A stretch of DNA of 64,000 bases. Origin: Streptomyces chumphonensis (GTDB lineage Bacteria > Actinomycetota > Actinomycetes > Streptomycetales > Streptomycetaceae). Positions 57,256 to 64,000 of this stretch are shown piece by piece (within the stretch, counting starts at the first letter, position 1; the number at the start of each line of letters is the position of its first letter). Made by a program: the position numbers and the translations under genes. The stretch spans positions 62,001 through 126,000 of the forward strand of contig NZ_JACXYU010000010.1 in assembly GCF_014779715.1 (NCBI RefSeq), read 5' to 3'. The notes under the pieces were generated by a model. The model saw only the letters and a list, made by a program, of their open reading frames with translations. It had not been told where the DNA came from and searched no databases.

Positions 57256-57780
57256 ATGTCCATCAGTCACGCCCTTCTGGGGCTGCTCGAATCGGGGCCG
57301 AGCCACGGCTACGACCTCAAGAGAGCCTTCGACGCCCGGTTCGGGCACGACAAGCCGCTGCACTACGGCCAGGTGTACGCGACGATGTCGCGGCTCCTGA
57401 AGAACGGCCTCGTCGAGGTCGACGCCGTGGAGGCTGGGGAGGGGCCCGAGCGCAAGCGCTACGCCATCACGGACGCCGGGGTCAGCGACGTCGCGCACTG
57501 GCTGGAGCAGCCGGAGAAACCGGAGCCCTACCTTCAGTCCACCCTCTACACCAAGGTCGTGCTCGCCCTGCTGACCGGCCGGGACGCCGCCGCCCTGCTG
57601 GACACCCAGCGCGCCGAGCACCTGCGGCTCATGCGCGTGCTGACCCGCCGCAAGAGCGGTGGCGACCTCGCCGACCAGCTCATCTGCGACCACGCCCTGT
57701 TCCATCTGGAGGCCGACCTGCGATGGCTGGAGCTGACCGCCGCCCGCCTGAACCGCCTCGCGAAGGAGGTGACGTCATGA
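57256..57780 (+). CDS. PadR-family transcriptional regulator
   Basis: A 174-residue PadR repressor. The winged helix-turn-helix occupies about 1-85 (ISHALLGLLESGPSHGYDLK; LHYGQVYATMSRLLKNGLVE; KRYAITDAGVSDVAHWLEQP). The C-terminal helices (AEHLRLMRVLTRRKSGGDLA and HLEADLRWLELTAARLNRLA) form the dimer interface. It probably represses its own operon, which encodes an ABC transporter, in response to a drug-like ligand of that transporter. The start has no ribosome binding site and a -10 lies 7 bases upstream, indicating leaderless translation. The stop overlaps the ATPase start (ATGA). Confidence 0.92.
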   Translation: MSISHALLGLLESGPSHGYDLKRAFDARFGHDKPLHYGQVYATMSRLLKNGLVEVDAVEAGEGPERKRYAITDAGVSDVAHWLEQPEKPEPYLQSTLYTKVVLALLTGRDAAALLDTQRAEHLRLMRVLTRRKSGGDLADQLICDHALFHLEADLRWLELTAARLNRLAKEVTS

Positions 57781-58481
57781 CCGGGGAACAGAGCGGCGGC
57801 CCGCTGCTCGCGGCCAGAGGCGTGCACAAGGTGTACGGCTCCACCCCCGCACTCGCGGGGGCCGACTTCGCCCTGCACGCGGGCGAGGTCGTCGCCGTCA
57901 TGGGGCCCTCGGGCTCGGGCAAGTCGACGCTGCTGCACTGCCTGGCGGGCATCGTCACGCCGGAGCGGGGAACGGTGCACTACCGGGGCCGGGAGCTGTC
58001 GGCCCTGTCCGACGCCGAGCGCAGCGCACTGCGCCGGGGGGAGTTCGGCTTCGTCTTCCAGTTCGGCCAGCTCGTCCCGGAGCTCACCTGCACGGAGAAC
58101 GTGGCCCTGCCCCTGCGGCTCGCCGGAGCGGACCGCAAGTCCGCCGAGCGTCAGGCGCGGGAGTGGCTGGAGCGGCTGGAGGTGGACGACGTCCGCCACC
58201 ACCGCCCGGGCCAGATCTCCGGCGGCCAGGGGCAGCGGGTGGCCATCGCGCGCGCCCTCGTCGCCACTCCGCGCGTCGTGTTCGCGGACGAGCCGACGGG
58301 AGCGCTCGACTCCCTCAACGGGGAGCGGGTCATGGAGCTCCTCACGGCCGCCGCGCGGGACACGCGTGCGGCCGTCGTGCTCGTCACCCACGAGTCCCGG
58401 GTCGCCGCCTACTCCGACCGCGAGGTCGTGGTGCGGGACGGCCGGGCCACGGACCTCAGCGGGCTGGCGGGCGCCGCATGA
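57777..58481 (+). CDS. ABC transporter ATPase (MacB/LolD type)
   Basis: A 234-residue ATP-binding subunit. Walker A GPSGSGKST is near 43-51, the Q-loop is FQFGQLVPELT, the signature is ISGGQGQRVAIARALV, Walker B is VVFADEPTGALD, and the H-loop is VLVTHES. All are complete. The FtsX-like permease gene follows with a 4-base overlap, so the two form an exporter or mechanotransmission complex at the membrane. Coupled to padR by an ATGA overlap, with GGAGGTGA 3-8 bases before the ATG. Such PadR-linked transporters usually respond to antibiotics or cell-envelope stress. Confidence 0.95.
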   Translation: MTGEQSGGPLLAARGVHKVYGSTPALAGADFALHAGEVVAVMGPSGSGKSTLLHCLAGIVTPERGTVHYRGRELSALSDAERSALRRGEFGFVFQFGQLVPELTCTENVALPLRLAGADRKSAERQAREWLERLEVDDVRHHRPGQISGGQGQRVAIARALVATPRVVFADEPTGALDSLNGERVMELLTAAARDTRAAVVLVTHESRVAAYSDREVVVRDGRATDLSGLAGAA

Positions 58482-60799
58482 TCCGCACGTGGCTCCGCGA
58501 GCTGGGCCTGGGGGTGCGCTTCGCGGCGGGTGGCGGCCGGTCGGGCTGGGCGCGGACGGCGCTGACGGCAGCGGGAGTGGGCGTCGGAGTAGCCGTGCTG
58601 CTGCTGGCCGCGTCGGTGCCGACCGTTCTCGACGGCTCCGAGGCACGGTCGGACGCGCGGCAGCCGGTGGGTGTCATGGGCGAGGACGCCGCGCCGCCCG
58701 GGCCGACGACGACGCTCATGGCCTGGAGCGGCACGACGTTCCGCGACACCCAGATCCTCGGCCGGCTCCTCCAGGCCGACGGCGACCGCGAGGAGGCGGT
58801 GCGCCCGCCGGGCGTCGCCCACTTCCCGGCGCCCGGCGAGCTGGTCGTCTCGCCCGCGCTGCGGGAGATGCTGGAGACCGAGGGGGAGCTGCTGAGCGAG
58901 CGGTTCCGCGGTACGGAGATCGTCGGCACGATCGGCCCCGAGGGGCTGAAGGGGCCGGGCGAGCCGGCGTACTACCTCGGTGCGGACGGGCTCGACACCG
59001 ACAACGCCTGGCGCGTGACGGAGTTGGGGATGAAGGGGGGTGAGACACCGCTCGACCCGGCTCTCGTCGTGCTTCTCGTGGTGATGCTCTCCGTGCTGCT
59101 CATGCCGATCGTCGTGTTCGTCGCGACGGCCGTGCGGTTCGGCGGGGAGCGCCGGGACCGGCGCCTGGCCGCGTTGCGGCTCGTCGGTGCGGACATCGCG
59201 ATGACCCGGCGGATAGCCGCAGGCGAGGTGCTCTTCGCCTCCCTGTTGGGGCTGGTGGTGGGCGCCCTCCTCTTCCTGGTGGGGCGCGAGCTGGTGGAGG
59301 GCCTCTCGATCTCCACGATCAGCGTCTACACCGCCGACATCGTCCCCGTGTGGTGGCTGGGCGCCGTCATCGTGATGCTCGTCCCGGTCATCGCGGTCGC
59401 GGTCACCCTGGCGGCTTTGCGCGGCGTGGCGATCGGCCCGCTCGGGGTCTTCCGGGAGGGGACGACGCGTCGGCGCCGGGTGTGGTGGCGGCTGCTGCTG
59501 CTCGCCGTGGGTGTGGCCATGCTGGTCTACTTCGGTCCGGACGACGCGGCGAGCACGGTCAACGAGTGGGGCATCTCCGCCGGTGTGCTGCTCATGCTCT
59601 GCGGCATCACGGCGCTGCTGCCCTGGGCCGTGGAGCGTGCGGTCACCCGGATGCGCGGCGGCCCGCTCTCCTGGCAGCTCGCCACCCGGCGGCTTCAGCT
59701 GAACAGCGGCATGGCCGCCCGGGCGGTGAGCGGTGTCACGGTGGCCGTGGCGGGGGCCGTCGCGCTGCACATGCTGTTCGCCGCCGTGGAGACCCAGCAG
59801 CGCGTCGAGACGGGGCACGACACCGACCGTGCCCAGGCGGTGGCGAGCAGGCTCATCGACGAGGGCGCGGAGCTCGGACCGTTCGTCGACCGGTACGCGA
59901 CGGCCGAGGGGGTCACGTCCGCCCTCGGTCTCGTGCGCGGCTGGGCCGATCTCGACGTGGCGCTCGACGCCGACGGCAACCGGCCCGGTACCTCGTTCCA
60001 GATCGGCGACTGCCGCGTGCTGCGGGAACTGATCGAGGTGGAGGCGTGCGCCGACGGGGACGTGTTCGTCGTCCCCTCGCCCGACAGGGAAGCGCTCGCC
60101 CCGGGGGACCGGCTGGACCTCGCCGGGCCCGTGGAGGCGTCGGCCGAGTCCGCGCCCTCGTGGTGGACGGTCCCCGCCGCCGCCCGTGAGACCCACAGCA
60201 TCCCGGGTCCGCACGGGGACCAGTACTACGGTGTCTTCGCCACCCCGTCGGCCCTGGACGTCTCCGGGGTGCCCAGCCTGTCGGCCGTGGCGCTGCTGGA
60301 CACCGTGCCCGGGGACGAGGACGTCGTCGAGCACCTGCGCAACCTCGCCGGGGTGCAGGAGTGGAACGAGGGCGTCCATGTGCTGGCGAACACGAGGCTC
60401 ACCTCCCAGTTCGCCACCATCCGCAACGCCCTGTTCGTCGGGGCGGTCGTCATCATGCTGATGATCGCGGCGAGCATGGTCGTCTCGACGCTGGAGCAAC
60501 TGCGTGAGCGCAAGCGGCAGTTGTCCGTCCTGGTGGCGTTCGGGACGCGGCGGGGGACGCTCGGCGCCTCCGTGCTGTGGCAGACGGCGGTCCCGGTCGG
60601 GATCGGGCTCGCCCTGGCCTCGGCCGGCGGGACGGCGCTGGGCGTCCTGCTGCTGGACATGGTCGGGGCGGAGGTCACCGACTGGCTGGCCTTCCTTCCG
60701 CTCACCGCCGCCGGGCTCGGCATGATCCTGCTGGTCACGGTCGCGAGCCTGCCGATGTTGTGGCGGATGATGCGCCCGGACGGACTGCGGACGGAGTGA
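58478..60799 (+). CDS. FtsX-like ABC transporter permease
   Basis: A 773-residue permease. One transmembrane helix near 27-46 is followed by an external domain, then a first FtsX module (PLDPALVVLLVVMLSVLLMP; RRDRRLAALRLVGADIAMTR; LFASLLGLVVGALLFLVGRE). Further helices, a second external domain and a final FtsX module follow (IRNALFVGAVVIMLMIAASM; RERKRQLSVLVAFGTRRGTL; PLTAAGLGMILLVTVASLPM). About ten helices in total, typical of actinobacterial two-module permeases. It forms the exporter with the upstream ATPase. ATG in a 4-base overlap. The substrate is unknown. Confidence 0.92.
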   Translation: MIRTWLRELGLGVRFAAGGGRSGWARTALTAAGVGVGVAVLLLAASVPTVLDGSEARSDARQPVGVMGEDAAPPGPTTTLMAWSGTTFRDTQILGRLLQADGDREEAVRPPGVAHFPAPGELVVSPALREMLETEGELLSERFRGTEIVGTIGPEGLKGPGEPAYYLGADGLDTDNAWRVTELGMKGGETPLDPALVVLLVVMLSVLLMPIVVFVATAVRFGGERRDRRLAALRLVGADIAMTRRIAAGEVLFASLLGLVVGALLFLVGRELVEGLSISTISVYTADIVPVWWLGAVIVMLVPVIAVAVTLAALRGVAIGPLGVFREGTTRRRRVWWRLLLLAVGVAMLVYFGPDDAASTVNEWGISAGVLLMLCGITALLPWAVERAVTRMRGGPLSWQLATRRLQLNSGMAARAVSGVTVAVAGAVALHMLFAAVETQQRVETGHDTDRAQAVASRLIDEGAELGPFVDRYATAEGVTSALGLVRGWADLDVALDADGNRPGTSFQIGDCRVLRELIEVEACADGDVFVVPSPDREALAPGDRLDLAGPVEASAESAPSWWTVPAAARETHSIPGPHGDQYYGVFATPSALDVSGVPSLSAVALLDTVPGDEDVVEHLRNLAGVQEWNEGVHVLANTRLTSQFATIRNALFVGAVVIMLMIAASMVVSTLEQLRERKRQLSVLVAFGTRRGTLGASVLWQTAVPVGIGLALASAGGTALGVLLLDMVGAEVTDWLAFLPLTAAGLGMILLVTVASLPMLWRMMRPDGLRTE

Positions 60800-60819
60800 C
60801 ACCCCCTCCCCGGTGCGAT

Positions 60820-60835
60820 AAAGTGCTATCACTTT
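60820..60835. promoter_or_regulatory. Perfect operator-like palindrome upstream of the SPFH gene
   Basis: AAAGTG-CTAT-CACTTT is a perfect inverted repeat in otherwise G+C-rich DNA, 34 bases before the SPFH start. A GntR-type or ribbon-helix-helix repressor could bind here; the ribbon-helix-helix protein encoded two genes on is one candidate. Confidence 0.5.
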
Positions 60836-60869
60836 GTAAGCAAGATCAGCACCGCGTACGGGGGAGCCC

Positions 60870-61814
60870 ATGTCACCGTCCAACAAAGCCGTCGACGCGC
60901 CGGAGATGCCCGCGCCACCCGTGAAAGAGCACGTGGCGCACAGCCTCTCCGGCGCGCTCGGCCTCCTGCTGGCCGTGCTCGGGCCGCTGCTCGGCATCGG
61001 GCTCGTGCTCGGCGGCGTCGCCGTCGGCTTCGACCCGGGCGACCGGCCGGCGGTCGGCGTCACCCTGATCGTGGTCGGCGCCCTGACGACCGTCGCGGCG
61101 CTCTTCGCCTGGAACGGCGTGAAGATGGTGGCCCCCGGCGAGGCCCGGGTCATCCAGCTCTTCGGCCGCTACGTCGGCACCCTGCGCACCGACGGTCTGC
61201 GCTGGGTGAACCCGCTGACCAGCAGCACCAGGATCTCCACCCGCGTCCGCAACCACGAGACGGCCGTCCTCAAGGTGAACGACGCCGCCGGCAGCCCCAT
61301 CGAGATCGCCGCCGTGATCGTCTGGCAGGTCGAGGACACCGCCCAGGCCACCTTCGGCGTCGACGACTACGAGGAGTTCGTCACCACGCAGGCGGAGACG
61401 GCCCTGCGCCACATCGCCACCAACTACCCCTATGAAGCGCACGCCGAGGACACCCTGTCCCTGAGGGACAACGCGGAGAGCATCACCGACCAGCTCTCCG
61501 CCGAGGTCAACGCACGGGTCGCGGCGGCCGGGGTGCACGTCATCGAGTCGCGGTTCACCCACCTCGCCTACGCCCCCGAGATCGCCTCGGCGATGCTCCA
61601 GCGGCAGCAGGCGGGTGCGATCATCGCGGCACGGCAGCAGATCGTGGAAGGGGCGTGCGGGATGGTGGAGACGGCCGTCGCCCGCATCACCGAACAGGGC
61701 TTCGTGGAACTCGACGAGGAACGCAAGGCCGCGATGGTCTCCAACCTGCTCGTCGTCCTCTGCGGCGACCGCGGCACGCAGCCCGTCGTCAACACGGGGT
61801 CGCTCTACCAGTGA
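60870..61814 (+). CDS. SPFH/Band 7 domain membrane protein
   Basis: A 314-residue protein. Two adjacent hydrophobic segments (LSGALGLLLAVLGPLLGIGL; VTLIVVGALTTVAALFAWNG) anchor it, and the SPFH domain follows (APGEARVIQLFGRYVGTLRT; VNPLTSSTRISTRVRNHETA; AAVIVWQVEDTAQATFGVDD). A long helical tail carries AEVNARVAAAGVHVIESRFT and the Ala-rich QRQQAGAIIAARQQIVEGAC. SPFH proteins oligomerise into cages that organise membrane microdomains and proteases. The ATG has GGGGGAG upstream. A perfect palindrome lies in the promoter. The stop overlaps the next start (GTGA). Confidence 0.88.
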   Translation: MSPSNKAVDAPEMPAPPVKEHVAHSLSGALGLLLAVLGPLLGIGLVLGGVAVGFDPGDRPAVGVTLIVVGALTTVAALFAWNGVKMVAPGEARVIQLFGRYVGTLRTDGLRWVNPLTSSTRISTRVRNHETAVLKVNDAAGSPIEIAAVIVWQVEDTAQATFGVDDYEEFVTTQAETALRHIATNYPYEAHAEDTLSLRDNAESITDQLSAEVNARVAAAGVHVIESRFTHLAYAPEIASAMLQRQQAGAIIAARQQIVEGACGMVETAVARITEQGFVELDEERKAAMVSNLLVVLCGDRGTQPVVNTGSLYQ

Positions 61815-62065
61815 CGGAGCGCGGGGAGGGCCGCCGGGCCCGCAAGCAGGTGCTGCTGCGGCTCGACCCGGCCGTCCACGACGCGCTGGCGCGCTGGGCG
61901 GCGGACGAACTGCGCAGTACCAACGCACAGATCGACTTCATCGTGCGGCGCGCCCTCGCCGAGGCCGGCCGCCTGCCGGGTGACGCGCGCCCGCACCCCC
62001 GCCGGGGGCGGCCACCGCGCGCCCGGAGCCAGGACTCGCCGGAGGAGGGGGCCGGCGAGTCCTGA
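61811..62065 (+). CDS. Small ribbon-helix-helix (Arc-like) protein
   Basis: An 84-residue protein. KQVLLRLDPAVHDALARWAA then DELRSTNAQIDFIVRRALAE is a ribbon-helix-helix fold: one strand, two helices, with the Ser-x-Asn turn between them. A basic, disordered tail (RPHPRRGRPPRARSQDSPEE) follows. The strand could contact DNA, and the protein may bind the AAAGTG palindrome before the SPFH gene; alternatively it is a partner of the SPFH protein, since the two overlap by 4 bases (GTGA). I recall this small gene behind SPFH genes in other Streptomyces. Confidence 0.75.
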   Translation: MTERGEGRRARKQVLLRLDPAVHDALARWAADELRSTNAQIDFIVRRALAEAGRLPGDARPHPRRGRPPRARSQDSPEEGAGES

Positions 62066-62113
62066 GCAGGGTGTACCAAGGTGGGGACACCCGTCGGCCG
62101 GAGGAGGCCCTGA

Positions 62114-62416
62114 GTGAGTGCCGAGAGCTGGATCATCGTCGCCGTCACCACGTTGGTGCTGTTGACGCTCTTCTTCACCGTCCGGCTGCTGGTGCAGCTC
62201 GTCCGGGCCCGGCGGCGGCTCCGTGAGTCGGGGATGCCGACGGAGAACAAGGTCGTCTTCTGGGCGGCGGTCCTCTATGTCCTCTCCCCGGTGGACCTCA
62301 TCCCCGACCCGGTGCTGATCGACGACATCGGGGTTCTGCTCCTGGCCCTGAAGTCCCTGCACTCCGCCGCCGAGACCGCCGGGCTGCGGCCGGCGCCCAA
62401 GGGCGGGGCCCCCTGA
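62114..62416 (+). CDS. DUF1232 (YkvA-like) membrane protein
   Basis: A 100-residue protein. An N-terminal transmembrane helix (ESWIIVAVTTLVLLTLFFTV) is followed by a short basic stretch and the DUF1232 core LYVLSPVDLIPDPVLIDDIG, with the conserved SPVDLIPD segment and a second hydrophobic run (VLLLALKSL). The function of the family is not known to me. The GTG at 62114 has GGAGGA upstream. It is 48 bases downstream of the ribbon-helix-helix gene and may be the third gene of that operon. Confidence 0.82.
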   Translation: MSAESWIIVAVTTLVLLTLFFTVRLLVQLVRARRRLRESGMPTENKVVFWAAVLYVLSPVDLIPDPVLIDDIGVLLLALKSLHSAAETAGLRPAPKGGAP

Positions 62417-62511
62417 CACCCGGGACGCCGACGACACGCGCGGGTGTGCGACGCGCAGGCGTGGGCACACGAGGGACGTAGCGCCACGACGAACGCACGG
62501 AGGGAGACGCC

Positions 62512-62745
62512 ATGCCGGCACTTCATCGACTGGCCAGCAGGCTCAGCCGTCAGCTGCGTCACGGAGCGGCTCCGAGAAGACGCCGCCACACGCCGCCGCA
62601 CAGCCGGATCGGCCGCGGTCCCCAGGCCGTGGGGGTCGGCTCGCTCGTCGGCAGCATCGTCCGGACGGTGCGGGGCGTCTCGACGCAGGCCCGCCGCCCG
62701 CACGGACGCCACCCCCACGGGCGGGTGCACCAGCACCGCCGGTGA
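62512..62745 (+). CDS. Small Arg/His-rich protein
   Basis: A 77-residue, very basic frame rich in Arg and His (RRRRHTPPHSRIGRG; RRPHGRHPHGRVHQHRR), with one short hydrophobic stretch (VGVGSLVGSIV). The ATG follows GGAGGGAG at about 6-base spacing, a good reason to think it is translated. No family is recognised, and the C-terminal composition is what random G+C-rich DNA also gives. It may bind metal or nucleic acid if real. No partner gene is evident. Confidence 0.4.
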   Translation: MPALHRLASRLSRQLRHGAAPRRRRHTPPHSRIGRGPQAVGVGSLVGSIVRTVRGVSTQARRPHGRHPHGRVHQHRR

Positions 62746-62877
62746 GCGCACCGGTGCGTCCTCGTCCGCGCGCCCCCGGCTTCGGCCGGGGGCGCGCGGA
62801 CGTGTGCGCGGCTCCGGCCCGGGGGTGATCCACCGGCCCGAAGGGCCTCGGACGACGAGTCGCCCGAGCATGCGAGC

Positions 62878-62911
62878 GGCCCCGACCAGGCCGTCGGCCG
62901 TGGTCGGGGCC
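62878..62911 (-). terminator. Terminator of the bL37 gene
   Basis: GGCCCCGACCA (62878-62888) pairs perfectly with TGGTCGGGGCC (62901-62911); the hairpin starts 15 bases beyond the bL37 stop on the minus strand. Confidence 0.8.
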
Positions 62912-62925
62912 GTGGGTCACCGCAC

Positions 62926-63003
62926 TCAGGACTGCGGGCGCCGCCCGTGGTTCGCGGCGTTCTTGCGGCGGGCCTTCTTCTTCCGGCGTCGCTTCGAGGA
63001 CAT
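62926..63003 (-). CDS. Ribosomal protein bL37
   Basis: A 25-residue, extremely basic peptide: MSSKRRRKKKARRK followed by NAANHGRRPQS. The pattern of a Lys/Arg block and then ANHG(K/R)RP is that of bL37, the tiny actinobacterial ribosomal protein of the large subunit first seen in mycobacterial ribosome structures. The ATG at 63003 is preceded by GGAGGAGG at 4-base spacing, one of the strongest sites in this window, and a terminator follows the stop, so the gene is monocistronic and probably highly expressed. The short length makes it easy to miss. Assignment rests on remembered sequence similarity. Confidence 0.82.
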   Translation of the reverse strand: MSSKRRRKKKARRKNAANHGRRPQS

Positions 63004-63097
63004 CGAGCCTCCTCCGGGTACGGCGTACACGTTCGCGAACACCATAGTCCTGTCGTCGCGCGTCTTCCACCGCGCGCGCCGACCGGTGGGGCGCCGG

Positions 63098-63760
63098 TCA
63101 GCGTGCCGCTTCGAACCAGCCCTCCTGCACGCCGTGCGCCAACAGCTTCCGCGTCAGATCCCACAACGCGCCGGAGCCGTCCGCGATGACGGAGGTCCGT
63201 TCGCGCACGCGCGCCTCGGTGACGCCGGGGGCACGCCACGTTCCCCCTTCGTTGCCGACGTTCAGCAGGAGGGGCTGGAGCCGGTCCATGGCCTTGGCGA
63301 ACCTGGCCTCGGGCGTACGCCGCTCCTCGAACTCGTTCCACAGCGCATGGAATTCCGCGTCCTGACCCTCGGGGAGCAGGGCGAACAGGCGTTTGGCCGC
63401 GTCGGCTTCGCGTTCCGCCTGGCTCTGCTTGGCCTCGTCGTCGAAGAGGCACGTGTCACCGGCGTAGATCTCCACCAGGTCGTGCACCAGGACGAGCTTC
63501 AGGGTGCGTCGCACGTCGATCGGCTCGTTCGCGTACTCGGCGAGGACCAGGACCATCATGGCCAGGTGCCAGGAGTGTTCGGCGTCGTTCTCACGGCGGT
63601 CGGCGGCGAGGAGGGGGCTCAGCCGCAGCACGGACTTCAGTCGGTCGATCTCGGCGAGGAACGCGAGTTGCTCCACCAGCCGTGGCGGCGTGCCGGGCGC
63701 GACCTTCTCAGGATCCAGCAGGGGCTTCAGCCGATCGGGGTCGTGCGGGGGCGTGTTCAT
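63098..63760 (-). CDS. HD-domain phosphohydrolase (YfbR-like)
   Basis: A 220-residue HD protein of the 5'-deoxynucleotidase YfbR/HDDC2 type. The metal ligands fit His62 (ENDAEHSWHLAMM), His93-Asp94 (LVLVHDLVEIYAGD) and Asp at AKAMDRLQPLLLN. The order and spacing, with the EIYAGDT motif after HD, are diagnostic. It probably removes phosphate from deoxynucleoside monophosphates in the cytoplasm. The N-terminus MNTPPHDPDRLKPLLDPE is a little longer than in E. coli YfbR. ATG at 63760 with GGGAGAG upstream. No operon partner is visible. Confidence 0.88.
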   Translation of the reverse strand: MNTPPHDPDRLKPLLDPEKVAPGTPPRLVEQLAFLAEIDRLKSVLRLSPLLAADRRENDAEHSWHLAMMVLVLAEYANEPIDVRRTLKLVLVHDLVEIYAGDTCLFDDEAKQSQAEREADAAKRLFALLPEGQDAEFHALWNEFEERRTPEARFAKAMDRLQPLLLNVGNEGGTWRAPGVTEARVRERTSVIADGSGALWDLTRKLLAHGVQEGWFEAAR

Positions 63761-63888
63761 GTTCTCTCCCGGGAAGGGTGGTCTCCGCGACGCGGACCGG
63801 ACGCGTGGAATGCGCGCGCCCGGCGTCGGTGGCGAGGGCGGGTGGCTGCGGTCGGGGGGACGTGGTGCGGGGGCGAGTGCGGGCGTGC

Positions 63889-64000
63889 TCAGATGCGGAG
63901 CAGTTCGAGCAGCCGGGCGTGGTCGAGTCCTTCCACGATCGTGGTCACGGGCCGGTCGGAACGGGAGTCGCGCCAGTCGACAGCGGTCAGACCGTGTCCC
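63889..64000 (-). CDS. Unidentified protein, C-terminal part (partial)
   Basis: On the minus strand a frame enters from the right edge and stops at TGA 63889-63891. The last residues read LTAVDWRDSRSDRPVTTIVE then GLDHARLLELLRI. The composition is that of a soluble alpha/beta protein. I do not recognise the family from this short piece. It lies 128 bases upstream of the HD gene and runs in the same direction. Confidence 0.45.
   Translation of the reverse strand, partial: GHGLTAVDWRDSRSDRPVTTIVEGLDHARLLELLRI

Noticed and set aside
1..64000. tRNA, rRNA or tmRNA genes
   Set aside because: No cloverleaf, TTCGA-type arm with CCA-proximal stem or rRNA segment was noticed on either strand, although this was judged by eye only.

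Overview
The window looks like a chromosomal segment of a Streptomyces or close relative. Coding sequence is very G+C rich with strongly G/C third positions, and GTG starts are common. It carries a mycothiol S-conjugate amidase, a GTP-type PEP carboxykinase, the actinobacterial ribosomal protein bL37 and a Streptomyces-style Tad/Flp pilus locus. No rRNA or tRNA gene and no CRISPR array was seen.

Layout. (1) 1-2.5 kb is a conserved core: the tail of an ABC permease, greA, a DUF4307 membrane protein, the mycothiol amidase mca and a tiny membrane protein. (2) 2.6-19.2 kb is accessory. It holds a large membrane-anchored STAND/TPR protein, a PucR-type regulator divergent from a ferredoxin-reductase/desaturase pair, a self-contained 39-codon gene with its own promoter and terminator, and a type I-E CRISPR effector operon (cas3, cse1, cse2, cas7, cas5, a broken cas6e start, an intact cas6e). 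The operon has no cas1, cas2 or visible array and ends beside an IS5-type transposase remnant. Short relics of a Uma2 gene (6.2 kb) and of a DUF255 gene (9.85 kb) lie to the left; the intact genes sit on the right edge (19.3 and 20.1 kb). The whole block therefore looks like rearranged, inserted DNA. (3) 20-29.4 kb returns to core-type genes: DUF255 protein, aminotransferase, pckG, hemolysin III, a D-serine deaminase-like enzyme and a secreted trypsin-like protease. (4) 29.5-32.6 kb is a three-gene cluster whose first two proteins share a Gly-rich motif of about 25 residues. (5) 32.7-34.1 kb is an atypical NRAMP-related transporter. (6) 34.2-43.6 kb is a Tad/Flp pilus locus (zinc-ribbon protein, CpaB, CpaE, two TadE-like pseudopilins, CpaF, TadB, TadC, Flp pilin, TadG-like protein, lipoprotein, OmpA-like protein). 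Its last three genes are much poorer in G+C. The prepilin peptidase sits apart at 47.9 kb. (7) 44-53 kb holds small housekeeping and stress genes: SDR, OsmC, GNAT, DUF192, aldo/keto reductase, isoprenyl transferase, PIN-PhoH and a secreted SLT-domain protein behind a structured leader. (8) 53.7-64 kb holds an AI-2E exporter, an alpha/beta-hydrolase membrane protein, a PadR-regulated ABC exporter operon, an SPFH/ribbon-helix-helix pair with a perfect operator-like palindrome, DUF1232, bL37 and an HD phosphohydrolase.

The strongest leads are the Cas3 whose HD nuclease motifs are intact while helicase motifs I, III, V and VI are degenerate; the motif-sharing trio at 29.5-32.6 kb; and the free-standing 39-codon gene next to cas3. 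All functions come from reading the sequence and recalling protein families; no database search was run.
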